Positions 11,176 to 22,904 of a DNA stretch of 64,000 nucleotides are shown here, piece after piece. The notes beneath the pieces were generated by a model. It searched no databases. It had not been told where the DNA came from and saw only the letters and a program-made list of their open reading frames with translations. A program made the translations under genes and the position numbers. The first letter of the stretch is position 1. The number at the start of each line of letters is the position of its first letter. Origin of the DNA: Poecilobothrus nobilitatus (taxonomy: Eukaryota > Arthropoda > Insecta > Diptera > Dolichopodidae); assembly GCA_947095535.1 (NCBI GenBank), contig OX352774.1, positions 263,845,843 through 263,909,842 on the forward strand, given 5' to 3'.

Positions 11176-13093
11176 GTCTTAAATAGATTAACTTGTATGA
11201 ACAAAAATTTGCTACGAGTCATTTTTAAGATCCTTGGCATTTAACTTTATGAAGAATATTGATATCATTCGCACATAAACAAAATTTTAACAAATCGACG
11301 CTTAAAATTCTTCTCATTTTTTTCCATTGTATAATTAATTCCATTCTTGTGTAGCTTAAAGTCAATTACTTAAAACATTTATCATCTTTGAACAGACTTT
11401 CGTGTCGGGATGAATTGACGGGTCAAAACGAAATTTTTGTTTGTCTTGATCTAGTCTCAGAGGAGTCTTCTAAGCTTTTAAAGTATTTCTATAAATGTTA
11501 TTTAAAATTTATAATTATTTTTTTGTGTTACTCATCTTAATATTGTTAAATCATTTTCTGTTGATTAACATAAAAATGAATCAAAGAGGAAAACAATTAT
11601 ATATTTTTTAAAATATTTTTTTTATTTTGAAAATTTTGAATTGCATATGAAATGAATTCTCGTCAATCATTGAATTTTAAACCTTATATTAATTATAACA
11701 ATATAATATATCCATAATTAATATTTTCATTTTAATAGCATCCTTTTTTATTTAGATACATAGATACTAAAGTTGATTGAAAAGAAAATTATTTAATGTT
11801 CATTCTTCTCGTTCGAATTTTATATTATTTATTTTAATTTGTTAGAGTAAAAAAAAAAAAAAAAAAGAAAGTGTTATCAGTTATAAACACGTAACAGATA
11901 CAATATTATATTTTAATATATATAGTATGTCACCTGTAATGAATTTTTGACACTATTTTGTATTCTTATAGGGATAAAGATAAGTATTTTTTTTTTTGCT
12001 ACACATATTTTCCAAGGTGTTTTTCGGAATTTTTATATTGATAGTGAAAAAAAAAGTTAAATGTCAATGTATTATCATTTTAATGGTACACCTGTGAAGT
12101 TTTCCATTCTTATAATCAGTGCTTCTTAATACGTTTATTGCGTGACTTTAGAAAATCTTTATAAATTTTTTAAAGGTAACTTAACTATGTATAAATGTTT
12201 AAGCATTCTAATCTCAGTATATTAGAAAAACACTATTGTATTTTTTTTTCTTGTTCTTTTAGTTCAGGATAATAACAATAATAATAACAATAAAAATAAC
12301 TGAGATTTAGTGTTATAGTTTTAAATTAGATATGGTTAAATAATTTATTTTTATTTCATAGATATGAGTATACATATATATAATATATATATATATGTAT
12401 ATATAAAATATTACTATTATATTAGATATAGTAAATATGAAATTAGTTAAACTTTTAAAGATTTATAATATAACAAATTCAATTTTCATAGGTGTAATAA
12501 TCGGTGTTGTTAAAACTTTTTCTGTTATTTCAATTTTGAAGATAGCAAATAAAAGTATCATAATTTTTGAATATAATGTGAATTTTATATATTTCTTTTT
12601 AAGAGTTTTATTTATATATTTTGAAACTTGCTTCTTTAGAAGAAAATTTGTATTGTAATGAATAATTTGTTAAAAAATAAATATTTATACTGTAAGAAGT
12701 TTTACAAAGAAACTGATATCACATGGTATAACTATTATATAAGATTGACATTGGTCTCATTTGTTTCATTTTTTTCTCCTAAGGGGGATGAGAATCTTCC
12801 AAGGACACGAATAATATCCACTTGGAAGATTCTTAAAAGATTCTTAACTTCTTGGAAGATAGTGTCAGATTCTTACTGATAAAAGCAACCTACATCTTTA
12901 GCCAATATAATGCAGTGAAAACCCTTAACTGCCAAAGTAGTGTTTTGGAGAAGAAATGGGAAAGAATAGGTCAGGGGTACAGAAACTTTGATTTTGGAAG
13001 TGATACTGAAAGGGAATAATGAATCCATCTGTTATTATTACTATTTTGTTTTCAGTAACGAAGTGCATTTTTACGATAAGGAATTAGTACTTA
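11176..13093. other. AT-rich non-coding DNA, no gene seen
   Basis: Two open frames at 12437-12658 and 12658-12879 overlap as TAATG. Both are low-complexity or repeat-derived, and that arrangement is not meaningful in a eukaryote. A richer patch at 11200-11480 has only short, unrecognised minus-strand frames. TA repeats lie near 12375-12405. Confidence 0.55.
12791..12860. repeat. Perfect 13-bp stem-loop plus third copy of the arm
   Basis: AGAATCTTCCAAG (12791-12803) and its exact reverse complement CTTGGAAGATTCT (12821-12833) flank a 17-nt loop. The arm core CTTGGAAGAT recurs at 12851-12860. The segment looks like part of a short repeat rather than coding DNA. Confidence 0.85.
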
Positions 13094-13172
13094 TTTTTTT
13101 TAATAAGATCTAACCAGAGTTTGAACTTAGGACCTTCCGATTGAAAAACTGTCGCCTTAACCATGACGTCAT
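13094..13172 (-). mobile_element. tRNA-like SINE head
   Basis: On the minus strand, CATGGTTAAGGCG (near 13152-13166) resembles an A box. GTCCTAAGTTCAAACTC (near 13117-13133) is a damaged B box. The A-box part resembles the SINE-B head (TAGTGGTTAAGGC). The rest does not match SINE-B, so it is either another family or a heavily diverged copy. Confidence 0.5.
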
Positions 13173-14655
13173 CAATTGGATATTTCGTGAAATAATGCGA
13201 GGGGGGATTTTTAAATGCGAATAATTTGAAAAAAGTTCATTTGTAAAGTTCATAAAATCTAATTATATGATTATAAAATTTATGTTCATAAAATTTAATT
13301 CTAAATATTGAGACAATAAGTTATCAAATTTTTAAAACTAAAAAAATTTCAAGGCTAAATATTGTTTAAAACAAAAACCCATAAAATTTTTCTTTGACAT
13401 TTCAAGAAAAGTCTTGTATTATGCTTTGAATCCTATAACGACTTAATAATGCTAAAATAACCGAGACATAAAGTTAAACAAATACAGAGAATGTTCACCT
13501 TATAGTTTTTTGTAGAATAGAATTCAAGCGCTCTGATATTATCTAAATAAAGTTTAAATTAAAGTTAAACGTCTTGTTTAAATTTCGTAAAGATTGCCTG
13601 TACCAAATCAAACAAATATCTTTTGTATTAAAGTTTCTTTTTTGTAACTTTATATAAAATTAAAATGGTATTTAGAAATGGTAATTATACATAAAAAAAT
13701 TTGCCGAAAAAAAAAATGGAAAAGGACCAAATGTCTTTAATTGTATATAAGAAAAAAAAGTTTTGAATGCAGTATGTATTTTAATATTAAAAAAAAAAGA
13801 TATATTAAAACATACTGTTGAATACTCGTATATTTTCATTTTATATATATATATGTGTATACAGATTCAATATATATGCAATTATATAATATATAAATAC
13901 GTATGTCCAGTATTAAGAATATTATTTCACTCAATTTAACTTTAAATCTACTTAAGAGAATGCTTAAAATACTAATTAAACACCAGGAAAATATTTTACT
14001 TAAATATACACATATACATATATTATGTATGTTTGTTCTTTCTACAGTATAATTTACTTTTAATAGTTTCAATGTTGTTAAAAGTTTGTCATGTGATTCT
14101 TGTTGTTGTTTTTAAGGATATCATTGTAAGGTTTAGAAAAAAACAAAAATATTTTACAAGTTATTAAATTAATTTCCTTAATTTTTTCTTTTATTTTTTT
14201 AGTATTTTAAAAGTTGTTGCATTTTATAATAAAATTGGTAAAAAGATTAGTATAAATTTTTTTTCAAAAAAAATCTTCTTATAAATTTTCTTTAGTTTGT
14301 ACCGAATAGTGTTGTCGGAGTCAATGAATTCAATCAGAGATTTCAAAATTCAAAGAAATTAAATTTATTTGTTGATTTTATATAAAAACTTTTTTATATG
14401 TCCTTTTTTCAAGTAATATAAAAACTATAATAACACCTAAATGTCATTATCGACTTTGGGAAAATTTCTATAGCATTGGAAACAATAAACTTTTAATTTG
14501 AATAAAACAAGCTTTCTGCAAACTCGAAGCTCCTTATAAGTGAAAAGTAAAAAAACAAGGTAGAATGTAAACCAACGGTTTTTAAAAGCGCACATTTCAA
14601 TACAAACCGTTTAGAATGTGACTTGCACAAAAATTTGAAAATTTCATGTAATAAG
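13173..14655. other. AT-rich non-coding DNA, no gene seen
   Basis: No recognisable repeat family or gene. A 78-codon minus-strand frame at 13836-14072 is low-complexity. Confidence 0.6.
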
Positions 14656-15650
14656 AAAAAACGTGAAAATAGGACATTTTTGAAATTTTGAGGGGCCGTA
14701 AGTCCGGAATCCTATATAACTAAGAAAAACGGTTAACACTCGTAACAACATATTATTGAACCCTTAATTTTCATGTCTTGCCGAAGAAAAATGTTTACAG
14801 GTGCCTAAGTTACAGGTGTCTAAAAATAGCAAATTTTCAATTTTTGAGGCGCAATAACTCTTAAAGAGGGGGTGTTACCAAAAAATTTTCTGAGGGAACT
14901 TATTTTAATTCTGGTTCTTTCTTGTCTCAAAATTTCAGGTTCCTATCTAACGGCGTGCCGGAGTTATGAAAAAAGAAATTTCATGCAAAATGTGGTTTTC
15001 ACATAAATTAAATTACAAAATATTACATAATTTTGATATAGCTTTATATAGATAATAAAATTTTCGATCTTCTGGGGGTTTTAGATTTCAAAACTATTAC
15101 GCAGAGCCTGAGATATATACATCTGAAAATGGGGCTTTTTCGCAATTTTGAAGAGCTGCAACTTTGGAACCCTTTACAACTAAAATAAACCTTTAACACA
15201 CGTAAAAATATATTACTGTAGCTTTAATTTTTATATCTTGCAGAAGTAAAATGTGTACAGGTTCCTAAGTTACAGGTGTTTAAAAATAGCAAATTTTCAA
15301 TTTTGAAGCCCTAGTAGCTCATAAACAAGGGGTGGTCCAAAAAAATTTTCTGAGCAAACTTATACTAATTCTAAAAGTTCTTTCTTGCCTCAAAATTTCA
15401 AGCTCCTATCTAGAAGCGTGCCGGAGTTATGAAAGTAGAAAAATCATGCAAAATTTAGTTTTCACACAATTTAAATACTAAATTTAAAAAAATTGTATAA
15501 TTTTGATATTAATTTACAAAGATAAAAGAAATACCTGTCGAATGACGTTTTCAGATTGAAAAAATCTTAAGCAGAACATTAGATATATGCATTTAAAAAT
15601 AGGGCTTTTTCAAAGTTTGAGGGGCTGTAGCTCCGTAATGGGTTATGTAT
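14656..15650 (+). repeat. Tandem repeat, period about 460 bp, just over two units
   Basis: The string GAGGGGCCGTAAG at 14690, its counterpart at 15150 and a third start at 15619 mark the units, spaced 460 and 469 bp. Unit landmarks in order are TATTATTG...TTTAATTTT, CTTGCCGAAG/CTTGCAGAAG (ending 14780 and 15240, offset 460), CCTAAGTTACAGGTGT, AAAAATAGCAAATTTTCAAT, GCGTGCCGGAGTTATGAAA, and CCTGAGATATATACAT. It is more GC-rich than its surroundings. No open frame of length is present, so it is a non-coding repeat. A diverged inverted copy lies at about 26060-26345. Confidence 0.85.
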
Positions 15651-16490
15651 GGATCTAAAATTTTCTCAATTCTATATTTAATAGATATTTTGATTTTAAT
15701 TTTAACGTATACGTACGTACTTAACATAAGTTTCATTAAGATCTACGGTATAATTTTACGGTATTAAAAAACTAGACGTTAAAGAAATTAATTTTAATTT
15801 TAAGGAAATAAAGGCATTGAAAATTGAGGGATGATTTTTTTTTTTTACAAATAAAAGATTTACAAATAAAAAGTAAAATGAGCACAGCAGTAATTTTTTA
15901 TATTTGTATTGGTTTCATAATATTTTTCTTATTGTTGTTTTTGTAAATTTCTAGTAAAATTGTACTATTTAAGGTATTCAGGTCACATATTTGTGAAAAA
16001 GAAAAAAAAAAATCTATTGAAGAAAAGGAATTTGTCTGCATACAAAAGGGTAATAGGGGGAAAAAAATTACTTTGAATTACAAATAGGATTCTAAAATTG
16101 TATACTGAAATTTGTCTATGAGAAAAATACAAAAATATATGAGACAAATGAGTTGTTTCCCTAAAGAAGTTTAGGGAAATTAAAAAAAAAAGTGAATTTA
16201 ATATTTGAATTGATTTGTAAGAGTGTTAAAAAAACAATTTAAAACTGTATTTTTTTTATTTTTAGGAAAAATAAGGTAATTTAGCTATATTGAACCTTCT
16301 ATTTAAAATAGGTATAAGACAAAATGACTATTATCTAAACAAAATAACAAAATTTTCACTATTCTTATGAGTTATTCTAACTTGTTGGGTAATATTTCTT
16401 TAGATTGATTTAATTTTATAAGAAGTACAGATTTCTAAAAAGTTTTGTCCAATTACATAAAACCTTTTGTTTTGCTAATTATTTTTTTAA
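15651..16490. other. AT-rich non-coding DNA, no gene seen
   Basis: Nothing recognisable beyond homopolymer runs. Confidence 0.65.
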
Positions 16491-16630
16491 GCGGTGGCCT
16501 CGGTGACCTAGGGGGTAAGATCGTATAAATTACGATGTAAGCACAGAGGGAAAGTGGGTTCGAATTCCACACACGCCATAAGAATATTTCCCCCTTACGA
16601 TATTTACAGCCACACCTGAAAAGGAAACAA
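16491..16630 (+). mobile_element. SINE-A copy with well-kept promoter head
   Basis: It begins GGTGGCCTCGGTGACCTAGG (A-box region) and has a good B box GGTTCGAATTC (16557-16567). CCTCGGTG (16498-16505) pairs with CACAGAGG (16542-16549) with one mismatch. Inside that, ATCGTA (16520-16525) pairs perfectly with TACGAT (16531-16536). The body CCCCCTTACGATATTTACAG and CACACCTGAAAAGGAAAC follows. After about 16630 the sequence no longer follows the family, so the usual GTAGCAGGGGAATT 3' end is missing. Confidence 0.85.
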
Positions 16631-16818
16631 AATGATTAAACAAAAAGATTTGAGAAATGAAGCTGTTAGATTCTTACCTAACATTGTACCATATGCTCTA
16701 ACCTAAGCTTTTGTTTAAAAGAGAAGTTGGTTAAAGTCCAACACTATCAAAGAATTCTCGCGTTGATCTCCTTGGTGTCTTTCGATATTCCGATCTACCG
16801 TGACAAAAAAAAAAAAAA
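16631..16818. other. Unassigned complex segment ending in poly-A
   Basis: Directly after the truncated SINE-A lies about 180 bp with more G and C than its flanks. It includes AAAGTCCAACACTATC and TTGATCTCCTTGGTGTC and ends in a run of about 14 A (near 16805-16818). A 3' poly-A suggests a retroposed end, perhaps of another retroelement or transcript. Neither strand gives a recognisable protein. Confidence 0.4.
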
Positions 16819-17375
16819 TCAACATATATGAATATTAAAGTTTTTCCCGCGTTTTTCATCTAAAATAATATGTCTGCTGGTTTGATTAAGTACTTCTAAA
16901 AGCTTGACGAAAATTAACGATAAAAGTATATATAAAGTATGTATAAAGAAAAAAGTTTACGTATTTGTACATAATATATACATATACTAAAACAGTATTT
17001 TTAAAAGTGTGGTTATGATAAATTCTAAAACCATTTTACACATAAAAAAATATAGCATAATTCTCATCAGAGACGGTTGAATTTCGAAACTTGTCCTATT
17101 TGATAGTGTTTTGCTTTTTGATGATTTCAATGACAGTACATGCTCTAGAAGATATTTTTGCTTTACTGTGAAGTGAGTAAAATACTGTTTAAACTATTCT
17201 GGTATAAAATATCTACAATAAACGGAATTATAAGTATGACTTGATTTAAGATTTAAACATGATTTACATGTTTCATTGTTATACCTGAATTTTATATGCT
17301 TTTATATTAACTCGTCGGTGTCGGTTTATTTATTTATTTATTTGTCATTCTGTCACGCTTTTTATTATCTTCGTA

Positions 17376-17520
17376 ATCTGTTAGCAACATTTATAAGTGT
17401 TGTATGGTGCAGAGGAAAGTGTACAGGTTTCAAAAGTGGGGGTCATGTTGTTCGAATCCAGTTCACATGCAACTTTTTTTTTTTTTAACTATCATCAATT
17501 AATATACATCAACATTTTTT
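17376..17520 (+). mobile_element. SINE-D-like tRNA-derived element, copy 1
   Basis: The core GTGTTGTATGGTGCAGAGG has an A-box-like TGGTGCAGAGG (17405-17415). GTTCGAATCC (17450-17459) is a good B-box core. CAGTTCACATGCAA and a 13-T run follow. Flanks on both sides also match copy 2: TTCGTAAT upstream, and TTAACT...CATCAACATTTTTT downstream. Confidence 0.7.
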
Positions 17521-17791
17521 GAATAAAATATGTATATATTTTGTATATATGAATTTAAAACTTACATTTTTATCTCTTATTCATGCATACAAACATACAC
17601 ATTATATTTTTGATCTTTCCTGGTGTTTTTTATTAGCATAATTAGCAAAACACAATCCATATATACAATATTTTTATGTATGTTGCTAAGTTATTTTGTT
17701 TACAACATTTGTTTAGTATTTAAATCAAAATATTTGTTGTCAACATTCTTTAATGCATATTGAATATACATGGTTAAAAATTAAGATTTTA

Positions 17792-17928
17792 TGTTCGTAA
17801 TATGTTCGTAGTGTTGTATAGTGCAGAGGAGAGTGTACAGGTTTTGAAAGTAAGAGTGATTTGGTTCGAATCCAATTCGTGTACGTAAATTTTTTTTTTT
17901 TTTGTTAACTGTATTCATCAACATTTTT
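17792..17928 (+). mobile_element. SINE-D-like tRNA-derived element, copy 2
   Basis: It matches copy 1 over GTGTTGTATAGTGCAGAGG, GTGTACAGGTTT, and GGTTCGAATCC (17863-17873), then a T run and TTAACT...CATCAACATTTTTT. It lies about 415 bp from copy 1 in the same orientation. Its right flank runs directly into the TATACCC element at 17929. Confidence 0.7.
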
Positions 17929-18915
17929 TATACCCGTATGAACTATGTTCAAGGGTATAATAAATTTGCCATTACGTTTTGTGACACCTTAAAGGAGTCG
18001 AGCTAGATATAGTGTCAAAGGTATGGATCGGCTCAGAATCGAATTCTGAGTCGATTAAGCCATGTACGTCCGTCCGTCCGTCCGCACGATAACTCAAAAA
18101 ATGAAGGAGTTAGGGGGCTGAAATTTTTTTTACGTCACTTTTGCAAAATTGTTAGTTTTGCTATTTAAATCCAACATTTTCGGTCGGCGGGTTCGAGTAG
18201 CTGCCATACAACTTCTATCTTTATATAGCAATAACTCAGTATCTATTCAAGCTAGGTTTCTGAAATTTTGCAAATGATGATCAAGTTTTATGGCAACAAC
18301 TTCTGCAAAATTTGGTTGTGGTGATGCGACGGGTTCGGATAGCTGCCATACAACTTCTTTTTAAATGAAAAGAACTCAGTGTCCGTCCGCACGATAACTC
18401 AAAAAATAGAGGAGCTAGGAGGCTGAAATTTTTTTTACGTCACTTTTGCAAAATTGTTAGTTTTGCTATTTAAATCCAAGATTTTCGGTCGGCGGGTTCG
18501 AGTAGCTGCCATACAACTTCTATCTTTATATAGAAATAACTCAGTATCTATTTAATCTAGGTATCTGAAATTTTGCAAATGATGATCGAGTTTTATGGCA
18601 ACAACTTCTGTAAAATTTGGTTGTGATGATATCACAGGTTCGGATAGTTGCCATACAACTTCTCTTTTTGAATGAAAATAACTCAGTGTCTATTGCAGCT
18701 AGCTGTCTGAAATTTAGTGAAAAAGTGTCGAGTTGCATGCCAAAAACTTTTGTAAAATTTGATTGGATCTGAAATTTTGCAAATGATGATCGAGTTTTAT
18801 GGCAACAACTTCTGTAAAATTTGGTTGTGATGATATCACAGGTTCGGATAGTTGCCATACAACTTCTCTTTTTGAATGAAAATAACTCAGTGTCTATTGC
18901 TGTCTAGCTGTCCAA
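17929..18915 (+). repeat. TATACCC/GTCCGTCC dispersed element with nested tandem duplications
   Basis: It starts with a TATACCC...GGGTATA dyad, then TAATAAATTTGCCATT, GTGACACCTTAAAG, a GATATAGTGTCAAAGGTAT segment, GGATCGGC-CAGAATC, GAGTCGATTAAGCCATG and a CGTCCGTCCGTCCG run. A unit beginning GTCCGTCCGCACGAT at 18076 is repeated at 18381 (offset 305 bp). A second duplication, offset 204 bp, gives an exact 134-bp match between 18563-18696 and 18767-18900. Internal modules repeat GCTGCCATACAACTTCT, AATAACTCAGT and TCTGAAATTT. The minus-strand frame at 18541-18858 translates this repeat and is not a gene. The 3' boundary is uncertain. Confidence 0.85.
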
Positions 18916-20082
18916 AAAGCTAAAGTTTTGCAATCAATTTTATTTTCTACTTTTTAGGGGGCGAATTCGGTTTTGCTAAAAGCATATTTTAAAAAATATT
19001 TTTTTACATATTATTTTATTTTCAAGGTACCTTGTAAATTATTTTATTTTCCTACTATTCAAAAAAAAAAAAAAAAGAAATTCATAATCATATGATGTAT
19101 ATCTATATTTGATGAGAAAAAGACAGAATAAAAACATTTTCTATTTCATTTCTATTTTATGTCTTATTTTTTTAAGAAAGAAAAGAACCAAGATGAAAAT
19201 TAAGAACATTGTTAGTGAGTCGAAACTCTATATGCATATGTATGTAGAAAGTTTGTATCTTTTTTAAGGGTTTTCTCATGTTCCCGAATAATTCAAATTA
19301 TGTCCATTTTCGTCCTCTTATTATTTGCACGTGAAATAATTCATTCATGAGTTTGGTTTATTATTTTTCTTTTTAGTTAATACATATTATATATAACACA
19401 AATATACTTAAATAAAATTCATAATAATCTGTTTGTCTGTTTTTTGCTTTCTACAATATTGCATGGGTGTATGAACTATTCGAAATTATTATATCCGAAT
19501 AGTAGTGATGAATATTCTATTGAAGGAAAAAAAAATTAAAAAAAAGTTTCTCTTTTTTGGAAGGGGATACCCTATATGTGTAATAAAATTGTAAAACATG
19601 CATTAACGCCCATACATTAATATATATGTACATTTATATGCATTTACATTCATATTTAAATACGACTTGATTATACACACATACATATATAATATTTGTT
19701 CTCAACAATAATATTAAGTCGTTTGTGAATACCATATATCCACAATACAATACCATTATATATACCATATATATACCATATACTATATATATATTTTTCG
19801 ATTCCTTACAGAATTTTAGGTTTTCTCTAGAGGCTTCAAAATTACATTATATGATTTCATTTGATATAATATGTACAACTAAATGTATTTATATGTATTG
19901 TATATGTACAATGTACATATTATATTATATGGACATGTATTGGGGAGGTCATCAACTAAATATTGACCACTCTATATAATTATACCGGGTCAGTTGGGTA
20001 TACTTTAAGTACAATTTTATGTTTTGTTGTTATTGTTTTCGATACAACGTGACTTAATATAACTTTATACAACTGTACACAT

Positions 20083-20133
<51 letters not shown>

Positions 20134-22900
20134 TGTATTTTTGTATTCATTTAATATTAAAAGGAATATTTGGACAAATAAATGACTGAATAAATGAATG
20201 ATGATACTAACGACTGATTTTTTTTTTGTTTTGTTATGGTTTTTTTTTTTTTTTTATTTGAAATTTTTTCATTAGTATGCAAGATATGGTTATGCAAGAA
20301 TGGACAAAAACATAATATGCAAACAGATATACGCACGTACAATAAAATAATTTGATCATTCTCAAGAAGAGCTGATCATTATTGTATAATGTTGTGGACT
20401 GTGGTGTCTTAAAAGTGGAAGTATATATTGTATGTACTATCATTAACTGATGTATTATAGATGATAGTAGAAACAAATAAATAGAAGACTTAAAATTTAC
20501 ATTGTTCTGGTACATTATATGGTAAAATAATATACGCATACAAATATATGTACCTTAGCTGTATATATATATATTGTATATAAAATAATAAAATTTGTGA
20601 AAGTTATTGTTTATTTTCAGCATTTTTTTTTTTTTTGGTTTTTCAAAAAATTTTTTTTTTTTGGAGAAAATTTAATGAGAAATTTTAGAAGAAGTAAAGA
20701 AGAGTACGAGTAATTTAGGAATTCATGTAATATAAAAATAATTTTCCTCTTTCTTTTTCAATTTTTTGGTTTTGTTTTTGGGAAAAAATTAGGATAAACA
20801 TTAATATGGAAGAAATGTGTTTACCTATGGGAGAAAATAAAATTTTTGAACCAAAAGCAAAAAAAAAAAAAAAAAACTGAAGAAAATTGAATAGAAAATT
20901 TAAGGTTGATTTAATCTTTTGGGAAAATTTTTTACTGCTACTTTGGTAGAAGCTTTAGTTTCGGACAAATATAAAAATAATAAAAAAGAAAAGGAAAAGA
21001 GTAGCTAAATTATAATTTTTTTTTTCCCATTTTTAGGTTATTATCTATCAATTTGTAAAATTGGATACGTTTGTGTGGGTTCAATTTCTATTACAATTTA
21101 ATTAGTTTATTCAATATAGTATATCTATTGTTGTTTTACTACTTGGACAGAATAAAAAAAAATTATAATTTATATTTGCAATAGGTACATAATACTTATG
21201 GTTGTTGATTTGATGATCCAACTCAATTCAACAATCAATAAAAAAAATTAAATTTTATTATTAAATAATTCCAGAGAAAAATTTAGTTTGAATAAAGTAC
21301 AAAAAAGTGAATTGTTTTAAATATGATATTTTTTTTTTATATAAAGTTGTAAGGATTAAATCTTGTTCTTATTTATCTTAAGATTCTTTTCAATTTAAAT
21401 TTTTTTGTTTTTCCTTTAAAAATTTTAAAATATGAACTTAAATTATCATTTATATAATAAAAATTTAATTTGTATATAAAAAAAATTTTTATTTATTAAT
21501 TTTTCGAAATTCAAATAAAAAAAAATTTTCTAGTTTTGCTGGTGTTTATGTATTTTTTATTAGTATTTTTGTTTTATTTCTATAAATGAAAATGTAAATT
21601 TTTTATTTTTCTTTAAAAATGAAAAAAAAAAAACAAAAAAATAAATTCTAGAAATAAAAATAAGAAAAAACATAAATAAATATATGCAGATAAATATTTT
21701 ATTCATGACAACATGACAACAATTTCATATTGTCATTGTCCCTTTTTGTTTATTTTTTTTTTATTTTTCTTAATCCGTGTTAATTTTTAAGGAGGAAAAT
21801 ATTTTGTTTTTACTCTCTAAAGAATTCTTGATAATATTTGTGTATAAAATGCATAGATTTTTTACACAAAATAAGAAAAACAAAAAATGTAATATGTATT
21901 ATGAAAATCAAAAAAAAAAAAAAAAAAATTTATTTTTTATTATTACAATTTTTTACGCTTCCACCCATACAATTGCTGAGAATTTAAATATGAAATTTTT
22001 ACATATATATATCTTTTATATTCCTAGAATGTACTCTCAAAAGACTGGTCGTTTTAAAATTTTCTATTGCAGTAAATTTGTTCTTTTTTTGTTGACATCA
22101 AAGCTTTAGTTACATTATATTTATTTTTGGATATTTTTATCTATATATAGTTAAATAATTTTTGAAACTATTTTTATGTTATTTTCTTGTAAAAATTCAG
22201 GATTGTTATGATAATTAAACTTTTTTTAGGTTATTATTGCTGTAAAAAGTTTAAGCGATATTTAAAATTGTATTTCTATATATTTTATTTATTCATTATA
22301 AAAGTGCCAATCAAGAAATATTCCAAATAATTGAGTGAGCAAGATATAAAAGATGAGTTTTAAAAATTGTTAGTAATCAAGTAAAACTTTTTTGTTTTTT
22401 TCTTTAGGTATAAGCATGATAAGAATAATCGAAAGATACTAATACGCAATACAATTATGTGAGGCTTAAACTGACTAAACACACCAGATCCGTCTTAAAG
22501 AATAACCATTAATTTTGTGTTAACTCTTATAAAATTTTTATAATTGCAGTTTATCGCTAACTATATAGAATCCTATAGTATTGGTATTTATAGAACCCTA
22601 TTGGTATTTTTGGAATGTAGGAGTGCTGAAGCTTCTACATTAATGTAACTTTCGAAATGGCTCATATATTTTAAGACATATCTTTTTATTTTTCTCGTTT
22701 ATACCAGGAACTTCTAGATCCGTATGTAAATCGTAATTTGGTACGTAACAAGGAGCGTTTATCATGTTTATAAAAAAATTGTTTTATCAAAATCTAGTTT
22801 TTTTTTTTAAATCTTGGCAAATCTCTGTTTTTTTCAAAGAATACTGAAAAAATAAAAACTGCAATTTTTATTAAAGAAAAACAGAGATTTTAAAGTTGTG
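18916..22900. other. AT-rich non-coding DNA, no gene seen
   Basis: About 4 kb with a long TA run (20086-20130) and many A or T runs. Open frames at 19725-19979, 20157-20342, 20234-20539 and 21777-22109 are low-complexity and contain homopolymer-derived K or F tracts. None is supported as a gene. Confidence 0.65.
20086..20130. repeat. (TA)n microsatellite
   Basis: About 22 uninterrupted TA units, the longest dinucleotide run seen in the window. Confidence 0.97.
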
Positions 22901-22904
22901 TTAA

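Noticed and set aside
11200..11480. Minus-strand frames with mixed composition near the large inverted repeat
   Set aside because: The frames are about 40 codons or less, interrupted, and match no family I recognise.
12437..12879. Two open frames overlapping at TAATG, like translational coupling
   Set aside because: The setting is eukaryotic, the first frame is low-complexity, and the second ends in a stem-loop repeat.
18541..18858. 105-codon minus-strand open frame with an internally repeated peptide
   Set aside because: It lies wholly inside the TATACCC/GTCCGTCC element, and its repeated peptide is the translation of the exact 204-bp-offset duplication.
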